Shown in pieces: positions 1 through 10,351 of a stretch of 11,426 nt of DNA; positions within the stretch are counted from its first letter, which is position 1; the number at the start of each line of letters is the position of its first letter. A program made the position numbers and the translations under genes. This DNA is from an uncultured Chromatiaceae bacterium. Its GTDB lineage: Bacteria; Pseudomonadota; Gammaproteobacteria; Enterobacterales; Alteromonadaceae. The stretch covers positions 1-11,426 of the forward strand of contig CAMLSF010000118.1 in assembly GCA_946482615.1 (NCBI GenBank). Reading direction: 5' to 3'. A model generated the notes under the pieces. That model saw only the letters and a list, made by a program, of their open reading frames with translations. It was not told the origin of the DNA and did no database searches.

Positions 1-52
1 CACTTTCTGTTAAACTCCACCGCGCCTTTTTTCAGCCACAGAAGAAGTGAAG

Positions 53-1159
53 ATGACTCTTGCAACTCAGGTCCTGGCGGTCAATGACGACTTGCCGATT
101 CGTACAGATTTACCAGTTCATTCAGGCAAAGTTCGTAGTGTGTACTGGCTGACTGCCGCTGACAGCGCGCGCTTAATCCGCGAAAAAAACTACCCTGTAG
201 CACCAGACACGCCGCTGGCTATTATGGTGATCAGCGACCGCATCAGCGCTTTTGACTGCATCTGGCATGGCGAAAATGGTTTAAATGGTGTGCCTGGTAA
301 AGGCGCGGCCTTAAACGCTATTTCCAATCACTGGTTTGCTTTGTTTAAACAACATGGCCTGGCCGACAGTCATATTCTGGATATTCCGCACCCGCTGGTG
401 TGGATAGTGCAAAAAGCCCGTCCGCTGAAAATTGAAGCCATAGCCCGTCAGTACATTACCGGTTCTATGTGGCGTGCTTACAGCAAAGGCGAACGTGAAT
501 TCTGTGGTATTACCCTGCCTGAAGGCCTGCAAAAAGATCAAAAACTGCCGGAGATTTTAATTACGCCGTCCACCAAAGGCATTCTGACTGGCTTAGCCGG
601 TGTGCCGGAAGCGGACGATGTCAACATTTCCCGCGCCGATATTGAACGCCATAGCGCTGCTTTTGGTTTTGAACAGTTATCTGACATCAGCCTGTATGAA
701 ACTTTGTTAAAACAAGGGTTTGGCGTAATCAGCGACGCTTTGGCTGCACTGGATCAGATGTTTGTCGATACCAAGTTTGAGTTTGGTTATGTCAATGACG
801 CAGAAGGCCGCAGCAAACTGATTTATATGGACGAAGTGGGCACACCAGATAGCTCACGGATTTGGGATGGCGCCAGCTGGCGCAATGGCAGCATTGTCGA
901 GCAATCAAAAGAAGGCTTCCGCCAGTGGCTGTTGAGCAACTTCCCGGATCCGGATATTTTATTAAACAAAGACCGGATGCCAGAGCGCGCAGCGCTGGCC
1001 CGCGACAACGCTTTGCCCACTGAAGTGATGATGGATATTTCCCGCACTTACCTTGGCATAGCGGAAAAAGTCACAGGCCGTAAAATTGAACTCGCCGCTA
1101 ACCCTAAAGCCGAGATTATTGAGGTGTTAGGCCGCGATTACGGTTTGATTGTCGGTTAA
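53..1159 (+). CDS. purC: Phosphoribosylaminoimidazole-succinocarboxamide synthase (SAICAR synthetase), long form
   Basis: This cytosolic enzyme of de novo purine synthesis joins CAIR and aspartate, using ATP, to make SAICAR. The 368-residue product carries the family blocks in order: HSGKVRSVY near residue 23 (nucleotide-binding start), SDRISAFDC at 61-69, [13 protein letters not shown] at 137-149, DTKFEFG at 239-245 and [12 protein letters not shown] at 260-271. It is longer than the roughly 240-residue E. coli enzyme and matches the 360-370-residue form I know from Vibrio and Alteromonadales. I start it at the ATG at 53, because that gives the familiar [22 protein letters not shown] beginning and leaves the purine-rich AGAAG about 8 bases upstream. 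An in-frame GTG at 47 would add two residues. The gene ends in TAA and is followed by its own terminator. The 52 bases before it show no clear promoter or PurR operator. Confidence 0.96.
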   Translation: MTLATQVLAVNDDLPIRTDLPVHSGKVRSVYWLTAADSARLIREKNYPVAPDTPLAIMVISDRISAFDCIWHGENGLNGVPGKGAALNAISNHWFALFKQHGLADSHILDIPHPLVWIVQKARPLKIEAIARQYITGSMWRAYSKGEREFCGITLPEGLQKDQKLPEILITPSTKGILTGLAGVPEADDVNISRADIERHSAAFGFEQLSDISLYETLLKQGFGVISDALAALDQMFVDTKFEFGYVNDAEGRSKLIYMDEVGTPDSSRIWDGASWRNGSIVEQSKEGFRQWLLSNFPDPDILLNKDRMPERAALARDNALPTEVMMDISRTYLGIAEKVTGRKIELAANPKAEIIEVLGRDYGLIVG

Positions 1160-1174
1160 TACCGGCCGTAGCAT
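1145..1174 (+). promoter_or_regulatory. Candidate sigma-70 promoter for the GNAT gene, overlapping the end of purC
   Basis: TTGATT at 1145-1150 and TAGCAT at 1169-1174 are 18 bases apart, each matching four of six consensus bases. A promoter here would start transcription before the hairpin at 1186-1209, so the hairpin would lie in the acetyltransferase leader. The match is weak and is offered mainly because nothing better lies between the terminator and the gene. Confidence 0.2.
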
Positions 1175-1185
1175 CTAACACTAGC

Positions 1186-1212
1186 AATGCCAGTTTTCGA
1201 ACTGGCATTTTT
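1186..1212 (+). terminator. Intrinsic terminator after purC
   Basis: The arms AATGCCAGTT (1186-1195) and AACTGGCATT (1200-1209) pair perfectly over 10 bp around a TTCG loop, and a run of five T (1208-1212) follows. This is a standard Rho-independent terminator 26 bases after the purC stop. It ends only 12 bases before the ribosome binding site of the next gene, so that gene depends on readthrough or on a promoter lying upstream of the hairpin. Confidence 0.88.
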
Positions 1213-1236
1213 GTATTCAACACCAAGGAGATACTG

Positions 1237-1722
1237 ATGATCCGCAGTGCAACCTCTGCAGACGCCGCCGCTATTGCAGCCATTTATAACCACTATGTGC
1301 TCAATACCAGTGTCACTTTTGAAGAACAGGCGGTTGCTCCTTCACAAATGGCCGAGCGCATCATGCAGGTACAAAACGATGCTTTGCCCTGGTTGGTGCT
1401 GGAACAAGATGGCGAACTGCTGGGGTATGCTTACGCGACTAAATGGCGGGTAAGATCAGCTTATCGGTTTTCGGTGGAAAGTACTGTTTATGTCAAAGAG
1501 GGCCTGACGGCTCGTGGTATCGGCAGCCAGTTGTATCAGCAGTTACTGACTGAGCTGAAAGCTTTAGGTTTGCATCTGGTGATAGGCGGCATCACGTTAC
1601 CTAATGACAAAAGCGTGGCGCTGCATGAAAAATTTGGCTTTGAGAAATGTGGCCATTTTCAACAAGTCGGCTTTAAGTTTGAGCAGTGGCGCGATGTCGG
1701 CTACTGGCAAAAGTTGCTGTAA
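1237..1722 (+). CDS. GNAT N-acetyltransferase, phosphinothricin/methionine sulfoximine acetyltransferase family
   Basis: This cytosolic acetyl-CoA-dependent N-acetyltransferase has 161 residues, close to the usual length of the Pat/Bar and E. coli MnaT (YncA) group. Shared features are IRSATxADAAAIAAIYNHYV at the N-terminus, FSVESTVYV at 78-86 (the substrate-side Glu block), the acetyl-CoA loop TARGIGS at 91-97, and the late blocks LPNDKSVALHEKFGF and QVGFKFEQW. The usual Gln/Arg that opens the acetyl-CoA loop is Thr91 here. The start is firm: AAGGAG at 1225-1230 lies 6 bases before the ATG. Known relatives detoxify glutamine-analogue inhibitors or oxidised methionine derivatives. The substrate here cannot be told from sequence. 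The gene stands alone between purC and a convergent operon. Confidence 0.9.
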   Translation: MIRSATSADAAAIAAIYNHYVLNTSVTFEEQAVAPSQMAERIMQVQNDALPWLVLEQDGELLGYAYATKWRVRSAYRFSVESTVYVKEGLTARGIGSQLYQQLLTELKALGLHLVIGGITLPNDKSVALHEKFGFEKCGHFQQVGFKFEQWRDVGYWQKLL

Positions 1723-1808
1723 TTCAGCCCCTTCAGGACCACACTGTGGCGCAGACTACTATAAACAATACAGTAAAGGCCTCTCAATTCAGTGATTAAC
1801 TAATCAGG

Positions 1809-2582
1809 CTAAAACTCAGTAATTATTTTGCCGGCGAAAATCTTTTCAGTACTGCCATCTTTTCTCATGCTTTGAATACTCTGTTGGATGGCAGTTTCCA
1901 GTTCAGGGCAATTGCAGTGGCTGGATAAGCCCATATAAATCGGCTGAGGTTTTACCAGATCGGCGGAAAAACTGATTTCTTTCAGCTCTGCTGCTAATTC
2001 CGGATGTTCTTTTAACACGGCCTGCACCTGAGTCGGAGGCAACAAGGCAACATCTATCCGTTGTTTTGCCGCCATTTGCAAAGCTCTGAGCACTGAGTCC
2101 ACCTGCACTAACTGACGTTTTTTCATGCCATCCAGCACTATCTGAATTTCGGGTGCGGCTTTATAAGTTCTGATGGTCGCGAGTGTTAATGTTGCCAGTT
2201 GCGCTGGCCTGTCCAATTGTAAATTCTTGCTGGCGGCATAATAGACCCGGTCCGGCCAACGGGCACCAAACTGAATATAGTGGATGTCAGGTCTGCCCTG
2301 CCCTGATTTGAGGATATTGATCACCAGATCCGATTCACCTGAAGCCAGTTGCACAAAACAGCGGGATGTCGGAGTTTCTTCGCCCGGAACCAGAGTAAAG
2401 TTCGCTCTGCGGGCTATTTCCTGCAAATAAAGTACCGAAGGTCCTTCAGGTTGTTTTGTCAGCGCATTAAAGCCATAAAACCCCGGAAAAGTACCAAGAC
2501 ACCAGCGTAATTGTGGCTGAGCTTGCGCCTGAGTACACAGCGACATCATCAGCAGCAGTAACAGCAGGCCTGTTCGCATCAT
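1809..2582 (-). CDS. Periplasmic solute-binding protein (ABC-type amino-acid-binding fold, SBP_bac_3-like)
   Basis: This is a predicted secreted two-lobed binding protein of 257 residues. It has a leucine-rich signal peptide at 1-21 with a likely cut after Ala-Gln-Ala (19-21). The mature start QLRWCLGTFPGFYGF, then the GPSVLYLQEIARRA block, the GESDLVI stretch and a mid-protein LATIRTY strand are typical of family 3 binding proteins. I chose the ATG at 2582 because AGGGAG lies 8 bases upstream and it starts just before the signal peptide. A longer frame from 2672 would overlap the preceding gene and hide the signal peptide. The mature protein keeps four cysteines (28, 75, 223, 225), the last two as CNC, so disulfides are plausible. 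No permease or ATPase gene is adjacent. It follows a diguanylate cyclase gene by 37 bases, so a sensing rather than transport role is possible (inference). The ligand is unknown. Confidence 0.8.
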   Translation of the reverse strand: MMRTGLLLLLLMMSLCTQAQAQPQLRWCLGTFPGFYGFNALTKQPEGPSVLYLQEIARRANFTLVPGEETPTSRCFVQLASGESDLVINILKSGQGRPDIHYIQFGARWPDRVYYAASKNLQLDRPAQLATLTLATIRTYKAAPEIQIVLDGMKKRQLVQVDSVLRALQMAAKQRIDVALLPPTQVQAVLKEHPELAAELKEISFSADLVKPQPIYMGLSSHCNCPELETAIQQSIQSMRKDGSTEKIFAGKIITEF

Positions 2583-2619
2583 TCTTTCATCTCCCTGACC
2601 ACCTGGTCTGATCGTTGTA

Positions 2620-3972
2620 TTAACCCAACTGCACCCTGTTCCGGCCCATCTCCTTGGCCTGATACAAAGCATGATCGGCCCTTTTCAGAATAGAATCTTC
2701 ATCGTCCTGCGGCTGATACTGAGTAACACCAAAACTGACAGTAAAAGCAGGTAAGTCTGGCTCATCTAAACTGGCAATGTGTTGTCTGAGCATTTCAGCC
2801 AACTGGCAGGCCGCTTCGGCTTTTTGTTGTGGTAATAAAATCACAAACTCTTCTCCCCCTAAGCGGAACAAGCTATCAGTTTTACGCAAACGACGGCTGA
2901 TCTGTTCTGTTAAAGATTGCAATACTTTGTCACCCGTATGATGGCCAAACTGGTCGTTCACCTTTTTGAAAAAATCCACATCCAGCAACGCAATACTGAA
3001 AATACTGCCCCGCTCTGCCAGCCCAAGCTCCATACGCAGTTGTTCATCCCATTTATGCCGGTTAAAAGCGCCTGTTAACTTGTCTCTGGTTGCCAGCACC
3101 AGCAATTGTTGTTCTATTTCCTGCCTGTTGCTGATTTCCTCGGACAACCGCTGCACCATCATTTTTAAGTCATGCTCCAGCTCCGTCAGTTCATCCCGGT
3201 GTTCAAGCTGATGAAATACCGGGCTGGCAATAGGTTCACCCTGTTCAATGGAGTGCTGTACATTTTTGATTTCCGCCTGAATACGGCCAATACGCTGACG
3301 GAAAATTTGCAGTATGTAAAAGGTCAGGTACAAACCTATAACAAAAGCACAGAGCCCGAGGCCGGTATTCACCAGCATAAATTCGTTTTCGTGTTTGTCG
3401 GTATAACGACTGGCTTCCAGTGTCAGCTTTTCCATATGCCGTAATATAGCGACAATGCTTTGATCTAAACGGGCCGCTTCTTCTTCAAACTTCAGCCATT
3501 GCTGCTCTGAGGTATGGCCTTGTTCTAATGCCAGTTTCAGTTGCTGCTCAAAACTGTCACTTTGCTGATGAAACTCTTTAATGCTGATCAGTATTTGCTG
3601 ATGCTCAGCCGCGGCAAAACGCACCTGATGTTGTTGCAGACTTTTAGTCAGTACCCGCTCGGCTTTTGCCAGGATCAGCTTCAGGCCATCCCTTTGGGCA
3701 GCAAAAGCCTGTTCTGGTTTGAGCTCCACTTTGGCTTTTTCGCCTTTTAAACGGAACTGCTCAATCAGCAAATGTTGCCTGAGTTGCATCATTTCCAGCT
3801 CACTGACCATTTCTGTCAGCGGCACGTCAATTTCTGCCACTTCGTGCATTTCAGCGTCAATCAGTTTGAGTTTGTAGATGGAATACAGAATGACGACAAA
3901 TAAAAACGACAGCAGCACCACCAGTAAACCACTGATTTTTCGCTGTAAGGATGCATTAAACCATTGTTGCAT
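2620..3972 (-). CDS. Membrane-bound diguanylate cyclase (GGDEF) with a periplasmic helical sensor domain
   Basis: The predicted inner-membrane enzyme makes cyclic di-GMP from two GTP. Its 450 residues run: short cytosolic start, membrane segment about 13-33, a mostly helical charged periplasmic region about 34-198, second membrane segment about 199-222, a linker with coiled-coil character (about 228-293), then the GGDEF domain to the end. The catalytic motif is GGEEF at 372-376, an active variant. Metal-site residues lie in DVDFFK (331-336), and the inhibitory product site RxxD is intact as RKTD at 363-366. The domain should therefore be active and subject to product feedback. The ribosome binding site is weak (AAGTGAG, 8 bases before the ATG). 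It is first in a two-gene unit with the downstream binding protein. The long helical sensor resembles four-helix-bundle input domains, but I cannot name its ligand. Confidence 0.92.
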   Translation of the reverse strand: MQQWFNASLQRKISGLLVVLLSFLFVVILYSIYKLKLIDAEMHEVAEIDVPLTEMVSELEMMQLRQHLLIEQFRLKGEKAKVELKPEQAFAAQRDGLKLILAKAERVLTKSLQQHQVRFAAAEHQQILISIKEFHQQSDSFEQQLKLALEQGHTSEQQWLKFEEEAARLDQSIVAILRHMEKLTLEASRYTDKHENEFMLVNTGLGLCAFVIGLYLTFYILQIFRQRIGRIQAEIKNVQHSIEQGEPIASPVFHQLEHRDELTELEHDLKMMVQRLSEEISNRQEIEQQLLVLATRDKLTGAFNRHKWDEQLRMELGLAERGSIFSIALLDVDFFKKVNDQFGHHTGDKVLQSLTEQISRRLRKTDSLFRLGGEEFVILLPQQKAEAACQLAEMLRQHIASLDEPDLPAFTVSFGVTQYQPQDDEDSILKRADHALYQAKEMGRNRVQLG

Positions 3973-4072
3973 AAAAGGAACTCACTTAAAGCCTGAGGCC
4001 ATGTCCGCTATAGACAATGGTAGCGCAGTATCTGTGAAGTCGGTGTTTTATGCCAGCTCCAGCCTGAGAAAC

Positions 4073-4120
4073 AGGGATCAGCTCAGATGAGTTACGTCTC
4101 ACAGACTTGAGCTGATCCCT
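4073..4120 (-). terminator. Long perfect-arm hairpin after czcA, probable operon terminator
   Basis: AGGGATCAGCTCA (4073-4085) and TGAGCTGATCCCT (4108-4120) form a perfect 13-bp stem around 22 bases that can themselves close through TGAG/CTCA. It begins 9 bases after the czcA stop, the right place for a terminator. On the minus strand the following tract is only TGTTTCT, while the A-rich bases before the stem would give the plus strand a better T tract. It may therefore work in both directions or need help. The arms resemble those of the hairpin at 10299-10324. Confidence 0.55.
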
Positions 4121-4129
4121 TCTTTATTT

Positions 4130-7258
<3,129 letters not shown>

Positions 7259-8500
7259 TTAGTGATCATGGCTGGCGCCAGACTTCATCACGTCGGCTTT
7301 GAGGATAAAACTATTAGTCGTAGCGTACTCAACACCCAGCGGCACACCGGACAAGACTTCCACTTGTGTATCATCAGAGCGACCCAGTTCAGGCATCCGG
7401 ATTTCAAATACATCCCCTACTTTGATAAAAATCACGGTTTTGCCATTCCAGAGCTGCAAAGCCGACTTTTTGATCAGCAAAGGAACATCTGCTGTCGCTA
7501 CAGTCACATCGGTTTTGACATGCATACCAGGCCGCCAATGACCGTCCGTATTGGCTAACACACCCCGGGCGCGGGCTATATGGCCCCCTGTCATTTGTGG
7601 CGCTATATAACTGATTTGGCTTGTGGCCGCTTGATGGCCATGTAAATCCTGCACCAGAAACTGCTGCCCCAACTTCAGCTGTTCTGTATCCGAAGGGAAA
7701 GCCGACATTTCAACATAAACCGATGAAAAATCGCTGATTTCCAGTAGCGGCTGCTCTGAAACCTTAGCACCCACACTGACATAGGTGGCCGTCACTTCCC
7801 CTGCTGCAGGCGCAAAAACAGAATAGTTTTTTAAGCTGTTTGAGTTTTGCACAGTGGCCACTAACTGGCCCTTAGTCACTTTATCGCCCACTTTCACTGC
7901 AATCTGCTGCACTATCCCTGCATAAGCGGCCCCGACCTGAAGCTGTTGCTCTGGTACAGGTGCTACGACGCCAAATAAATGCAGCTGGGTATGAATTTGG
8001 CCTGGCTGGGTTTGCTCCAGTTGTATGCCGGCTTTTTCCACAGAACGTGCTGATAAAGTGGTGCGGCCTTCAAACGAGTCGTACTGCCATTGGTAGTTTT
8101 TGCCCTGATAACTGGCGCCGATTTCCACTGCAAAAGAATGAGGCTCACGAATGACGGTATCGCCCAGCCAATAATCCAGTTCAGGGCTGAAGTTAATCAG
8201 TTCTGCTGCTTCGCCTAAACGCTGCAAAGTCACCTGCAGTTTGGCCTCTGTGGTTTTGATTGGCTCGCCGTTTTGGTACAGATACAGCCGTAGTTCAGGC
8301 TCTACTCCGGTTTCGTAAATAGTGACTTCCAGAGCAAAGTTATCTTGTGTCAGCAAGCGCCCGCCATGTGGGCCTTTGGTGGCTTCGCTGTGGGCATGGT
8401 CAGGTTCGTCATCATGATGTTCGCCACTGGCAAAGGCAACCGGGCTGAGGATTAGTGCCAGGCTTAGGTATAACATGGAGAAAAATACGAACATATTCAT
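7259..8500 (-). CDS. czcB: Membrane-fusion (adaptor) protein of the metal efflux system, CzcB-like, His-rich
   Basis: This periplasmic adaptor links the CzcA pump to the outer-membrane channel and probably hands over metal. It has 413 residues. A signal peptide covers about 1-24 (cut after Ala-Phe-Ala). A His/Asp/Glu-rich stretch follows (GEHHDDEPDHAHSE, 26-39), then the GPHGGRLL block (43-50) that opens the extra N-terminal domain seen in CzcB proteins. The barrel-sandwich (lipoyl-like) halves lie around 185-255, with VGDKVTKGQLVA and the APAAGEV repeat. The C-terminal beta domain contains WRPGMHVKTDV (322-332). The last residues, SHDH, add another possible metal ligand cluster. The ATG overlaps the czcC stop by 4 bases (ATGA), and AGGAG lies 8 bases before it inside czcC, so the two are translationally coupled. 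Confidence 0.93.
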   Translation of the reverse strand: MNMFVFFSMLYLSLALILSPVAFASGEHHDDEPDHAHSEATKGPHGGRLLTQDNFALEVTIYETGVEPELRLYLYQNGEPIKTTEAKLQVTLQRLGEAAELINFSPELDYWLGDTVIREPHSFAVEIGASYQGKNYQWQYDSFEGRTTLSARSVEKAGIQLEQTQPGQIHTQLHLFGVVAPVPEQQLQVGAAYAGIVQQIAVKVGDKVTKGQLVATVQNSNSLKNYSVFAPAAGEVTATYVSVGAKVSEQPLLEISDFSSVYVEMSAFPSDTEQLKLGQQFLVQDLHGHQAATSQISYIAPQMTGGHIARARGVLANTDGHWRPGMHVKTDVTVATADVPLLIKKSALQLWNGKTVIFIKVGDVFEIRMPELGRSDDTQVEVLSGVPLGVEYATTNSFILKADVMKSGASHDH

Positions 8501-9810
8501 TGAGTAAGCTCCTGTTGTGCAGGGAGAGAGGAAGAGTTGCGCTGCTGGGTTAAGGCTTCCGGACCATTCACCACCATAGGTAAACCTGTCAGGCGTTCCA
8601 GTTCTAACAGCTGCAAATGCAGCGCGTAGTGCAGGTCAATAAGGGTACGTTTGGCCAGTAAGATCTCCTGCTGCGCTGAGAGTAGATCTGTCATATCAAA
8701 CAGGCCTTGTTGATAACCGGTCAGCATCTGATCCAGTACCTGTTGTGCCAGCGGGATCACAGCGTTTTGATAATCGCGGATTTGCTCACTGAATTGAGTC
8801 AGCTGCAGATAGCTGCGTTCTGTTTGCAGTTGCAGTTGCCGCATGTTGTGTTGCTGCTGCAGTTGGGCTTGTTCTGTGGCCGCTTGAGTGGCAAGAATGG
8901 CGCCCTGATTCGGGTTTTCCAACGTCAGTGGCATACTAAGCTGCAACACCAAAGCATTGTTTTTGCTTTGCTGATTACGGCGAATACCAGCGCCAATAGT
9001 TAAATCGGCCTGACCCAGAGCTTTGGCCAGTTGCAACTGACTCTCCAGCAGCCGGTTTTGTGTCAGCCACCACTGCAGCTCTGGCGCTTGTTGCAGTCGG
9101 GTCAGCACATCAGCCAGCGAAGGCAAAGTGGGCAGCACTGTTAAATCACCGGATACTGCATCAAAATCAGGGACTTGCGCCCAATGACCAGCCAGCAGAC
9201 GTAAGTTAACCCGCTTTTCGGCTAACAGACTTTTCAGTTCCATCCGGCTTTGCAGTACTCTGAGCTCTAACCGGCTGAGATCTGCATCTGTGACATTACC
9301 CGCTTGAGCCCGCTGTTTTGCTGCTTCAAGTGCTTGTTGTTCATTGGCAATTTTTTGCTCTGTCCAGCGAAGCAAAGCCTGCTGATGCAATAACTGCAAA
9401 AAGCTGCGCATAGTGCCAGCCAATGCATCCACTTTATCCAGTTGGTATTGTTGCTCTGTTAATTTGCTTTGCCACTTTGTCAGCTCCAGCCGCTTCTGGC
9501 GTTTATCACCCAGTTCAATCAACTGGCTCAGGCTTAAGGTCAGCTCGGCACTTTTGACACCACTGCTCTCCCCCGTGCCCAGCACGTCGGCCAGTTCAAT
9601 GTCCAGTTCAGGATTAGGCCGCTGTCCTGCGGTGATGGCAGCAGCATCGTTGATCCGCTGCTGATAAGGATAGAGCTGCAGTTCAGGGCTCTGTTGTAAG
9701 GTGCGCTGTAGCGCCTGGGCAAGGCTAAGTTCTGTCGCCCGGGCAGGAATAGCCCACAGCAAGCATAAAGCCAGCAGCATCATAGCTGCATAGCTGGTTT
9801 TCATAGTCAT
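8497..9810 (-). CDS. czcC: Outer-membrane efflux protein (TolC family), CzcC-like
   Basis: This is the outer-membrane channel of the metal efflux complex. Its 437 residues start with a signal peptide (about 1-25, cut after Ala-Arg-Ala), with no lipobox cysteine at the cut. Two related halves of long Gln/Leu-rich helices follow, as in TolC-family OEP domains. Typical blocks are LSLAQALQRTLQQSPEL near the mature start, AGQRPNPELDIELAD (61-75), the QAGNVTDADLSRLELRVLQ helix and, in the second half, the equivalent YQQGLFDMTDLLSAQQEIL. The start at 9810 has only a weak GGA 7 bases upstream; a second in-frame ATG lies two codons later. It comes 45 AT-rich bases after the His-rich small gene and overlaps czcB by 4 bases. 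Confidence 0.92.
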   Translation of the reverse strand: MTMKTSYAAMMLLALCLLWAIPARATELSLAQALQRTLQQSPELQLYPYQQRINDAAAITAGQRPNPELDIELADVLGTGESSGVKSAELTLSLSQLIELGDKRQKRLELTKWQSKLTEQQYQLDKVDALAGTMRSFLQLLHQQALLRWTEQKIANEQQALEAAKQRAQAGNVTDADLSRLELRVLQSRMELKSLLAEKRVNLRLLAGHWAQVPDFDAVSGDLTVLPTLPSLADVLTRLQQAPELQWWLTQNRLLESQLQLAKALGQADLTIGAGIRRNQQSKNNALVLQLSMPLTLENPNQGAILATQAATEQAQLQQQHNMRQLQLQTERSYLQLTQFSEQIRDYQNAVIPLAQQVLDQMLTGYQQGLFDMTDLLSAQQEILLAKRTLIDLHYALHLQLLELERLTGLPMVVNGPEALTQQRNSSSLPAQQELTQ

Positions 9811-9855
9811 AACTAAATCCAGTAAATGATTGAAATAAAATAAAAAATCTAATTT

Positions 9856-10239
9856 TTAAATCAATATTGACTGATTAGGCGGCGGTACTGGTGGGCTGTA
9901 AGTGGTGGTAATTAAAGCGTATTGAGCTAAGCCTGAAGCCTTGTTCACAGCCGGGTCTGCCGACACAGAAAAAAGTTCGGCTATATAGCAGGCAACATGA
10001 GCATGAGTGGGATGATGGTCGTCGTTATGTGCAGCCTGATGTTCTGCAGCATCTTCTGCGCTTTCGTCGGCACTTGCTTCAACAGCACAGTGCTGATGTT
10101 GCGTGTGACCGGAACTGTCCAGCACAGAAAACGGATGATTCTCCGCTGGTAAATGCATCACAATGCTCTCACAGGCCGACACGGCGTGATTCAGCATAAT
10201 CAGCATTAACAACACAAAGCGGAGAATAGGTTTTGGCAT
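9856..10239 (-). CDS. Small His-rich periplasmic protein, CzcI-like, first gene of the efflux operon
   Basis: The 127-residue product has a signal sequence (about 1-22) ending V-S-A-Cys23. This fits either ordinary signal-peptidase cleavage or a lipoprotein box. The mature part holds eleven histidines, including HTQHQHC (45-51) and HNDDHHPTHAHVAC (71-84), plus cysteines 23, 51 and 84 and an acidic stretch between, so metal binding is very likely. Position before czcCBA, size, His-rich middle and Pro-rich tail (SPPVPPPN) resemble CzcI, a periplasmic protein implicated in control of czc in Cupriavidus; this link is by analogy. I start it at the ATG at 10239, with GAGGG 4 bases upstream. An earlier ATG pair at 10269 would add ten residues ahead of the signal peptide. 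It could act as a metal buffer, chaperone or regulator. Confidence 0.75.
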   Translation of the reverse strand: MPKPILRFVLLMLIMLNHAVSACESIVMHLPAENHPFSVLDSSGHTQHQHCAVEASADESAEDAAEHQAAHNDDHHPTHAHVACYIAELFSVSADPAVNKASGLAQYALITTTYSPPVPPPNQSILI

Positions 10240-10264
10240 AAAGCCCTCGATAAGAATTGTTCTC

Positions 10265-10294
10265 ATCATAGCCCATAGAGCTCCGGCAACTCAA
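10265..10294 (-). promoter_or_regulatory. Candidate sigma-70 promoter of the czc-like operon
   Basis: On the minus strand TTGAGT (10294-10289) and TATGAT (10270-10265) are 18 bases apart, matching four and five of six consensus bases. Transcription would start near 10258, about 20 bases before the chosen ATG of the small His-rich gene and after the alternative ATGs at 10269, which supports the shorter start. The spacer is slightly long and holds a GAGCTC palindrome. It is not the 19-20-base spacing typical of MerR-controlled promoters. Confidence 0.45.
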
Positions 10295-10298
10295 GCTC

Positions 10299-10324
10299 AG
10301 GGTCAGAGCTTCAGCTCTGACCCT
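10299..10324 (-). terminator. Perfect hairpin between the Rnk-like gene and the efflux operon
   Basis: AGGGTCAGAGCT (10299-10310) and AGCTCTGACCCT (10313-10324) are perfect 12-base arms around two bases. In RNA a 10-bp stem with a four-base loop is likely. It lies 28 bases after the Rnk-like stop codon, so ending that transcript is the obvious role, but no T tract follows on either strand. It stops 5 bases before the candidate -35 box of the efflux operon, so it could instead be an operator or a REP-like element. Confidence 0.5.
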
Positions 10325-10351
10325 CCAGATCCTCAGGCCTAACAACACAGC

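Noticed and set aside
47..52. GTG start two codons before the purC ATG
   Set aside because: It is in frame, but the ATG at 53 gives the N-terminus familiar from related PurC proteins and better spacing from the purine-rich tract.
311..541. Minus-strand 76-codon frame inside purC
   Set aside because: It is fully opposite conserved PurC coding sequence and shows no family motif.
1793..1806. TGATTA-AC-TAATCA palindrome between the convergent genes
   Set aside because: It is AT-only apart from two pairs, only 6 bp, and has no following T tract, so it is too weak to call a terminator or an operator.
2583..2672. 30-residue N-terminal extension of the solute-binding protein frame
   Set aside because: It overlaps the end of the cyclase gene, encodes no signal peptide and buries the real one. 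AGGGAG supports the ATG at 2582.
2966..3750. Plus-strand frames opposite the cyclase gene
   Set aside because: Their products are antisense echoes of the coiled and catalytic parts of the cyclase, with no recognisable domain.
3973..4072. Promoter for the cyclase gene (TTCACA with a possible CTATAG -10)
   Set aside because: TTCACA is a fair -35, but no -10 with acceptable spacing matches more than three bases, so no promoter is called.
10240..10269. Earlier ATG pair for the His-rich small protein
   Set aside because: It would put ten residues ahead of the signal peptide, lacks a better ribosome site and overlaps the proposed -10 box.
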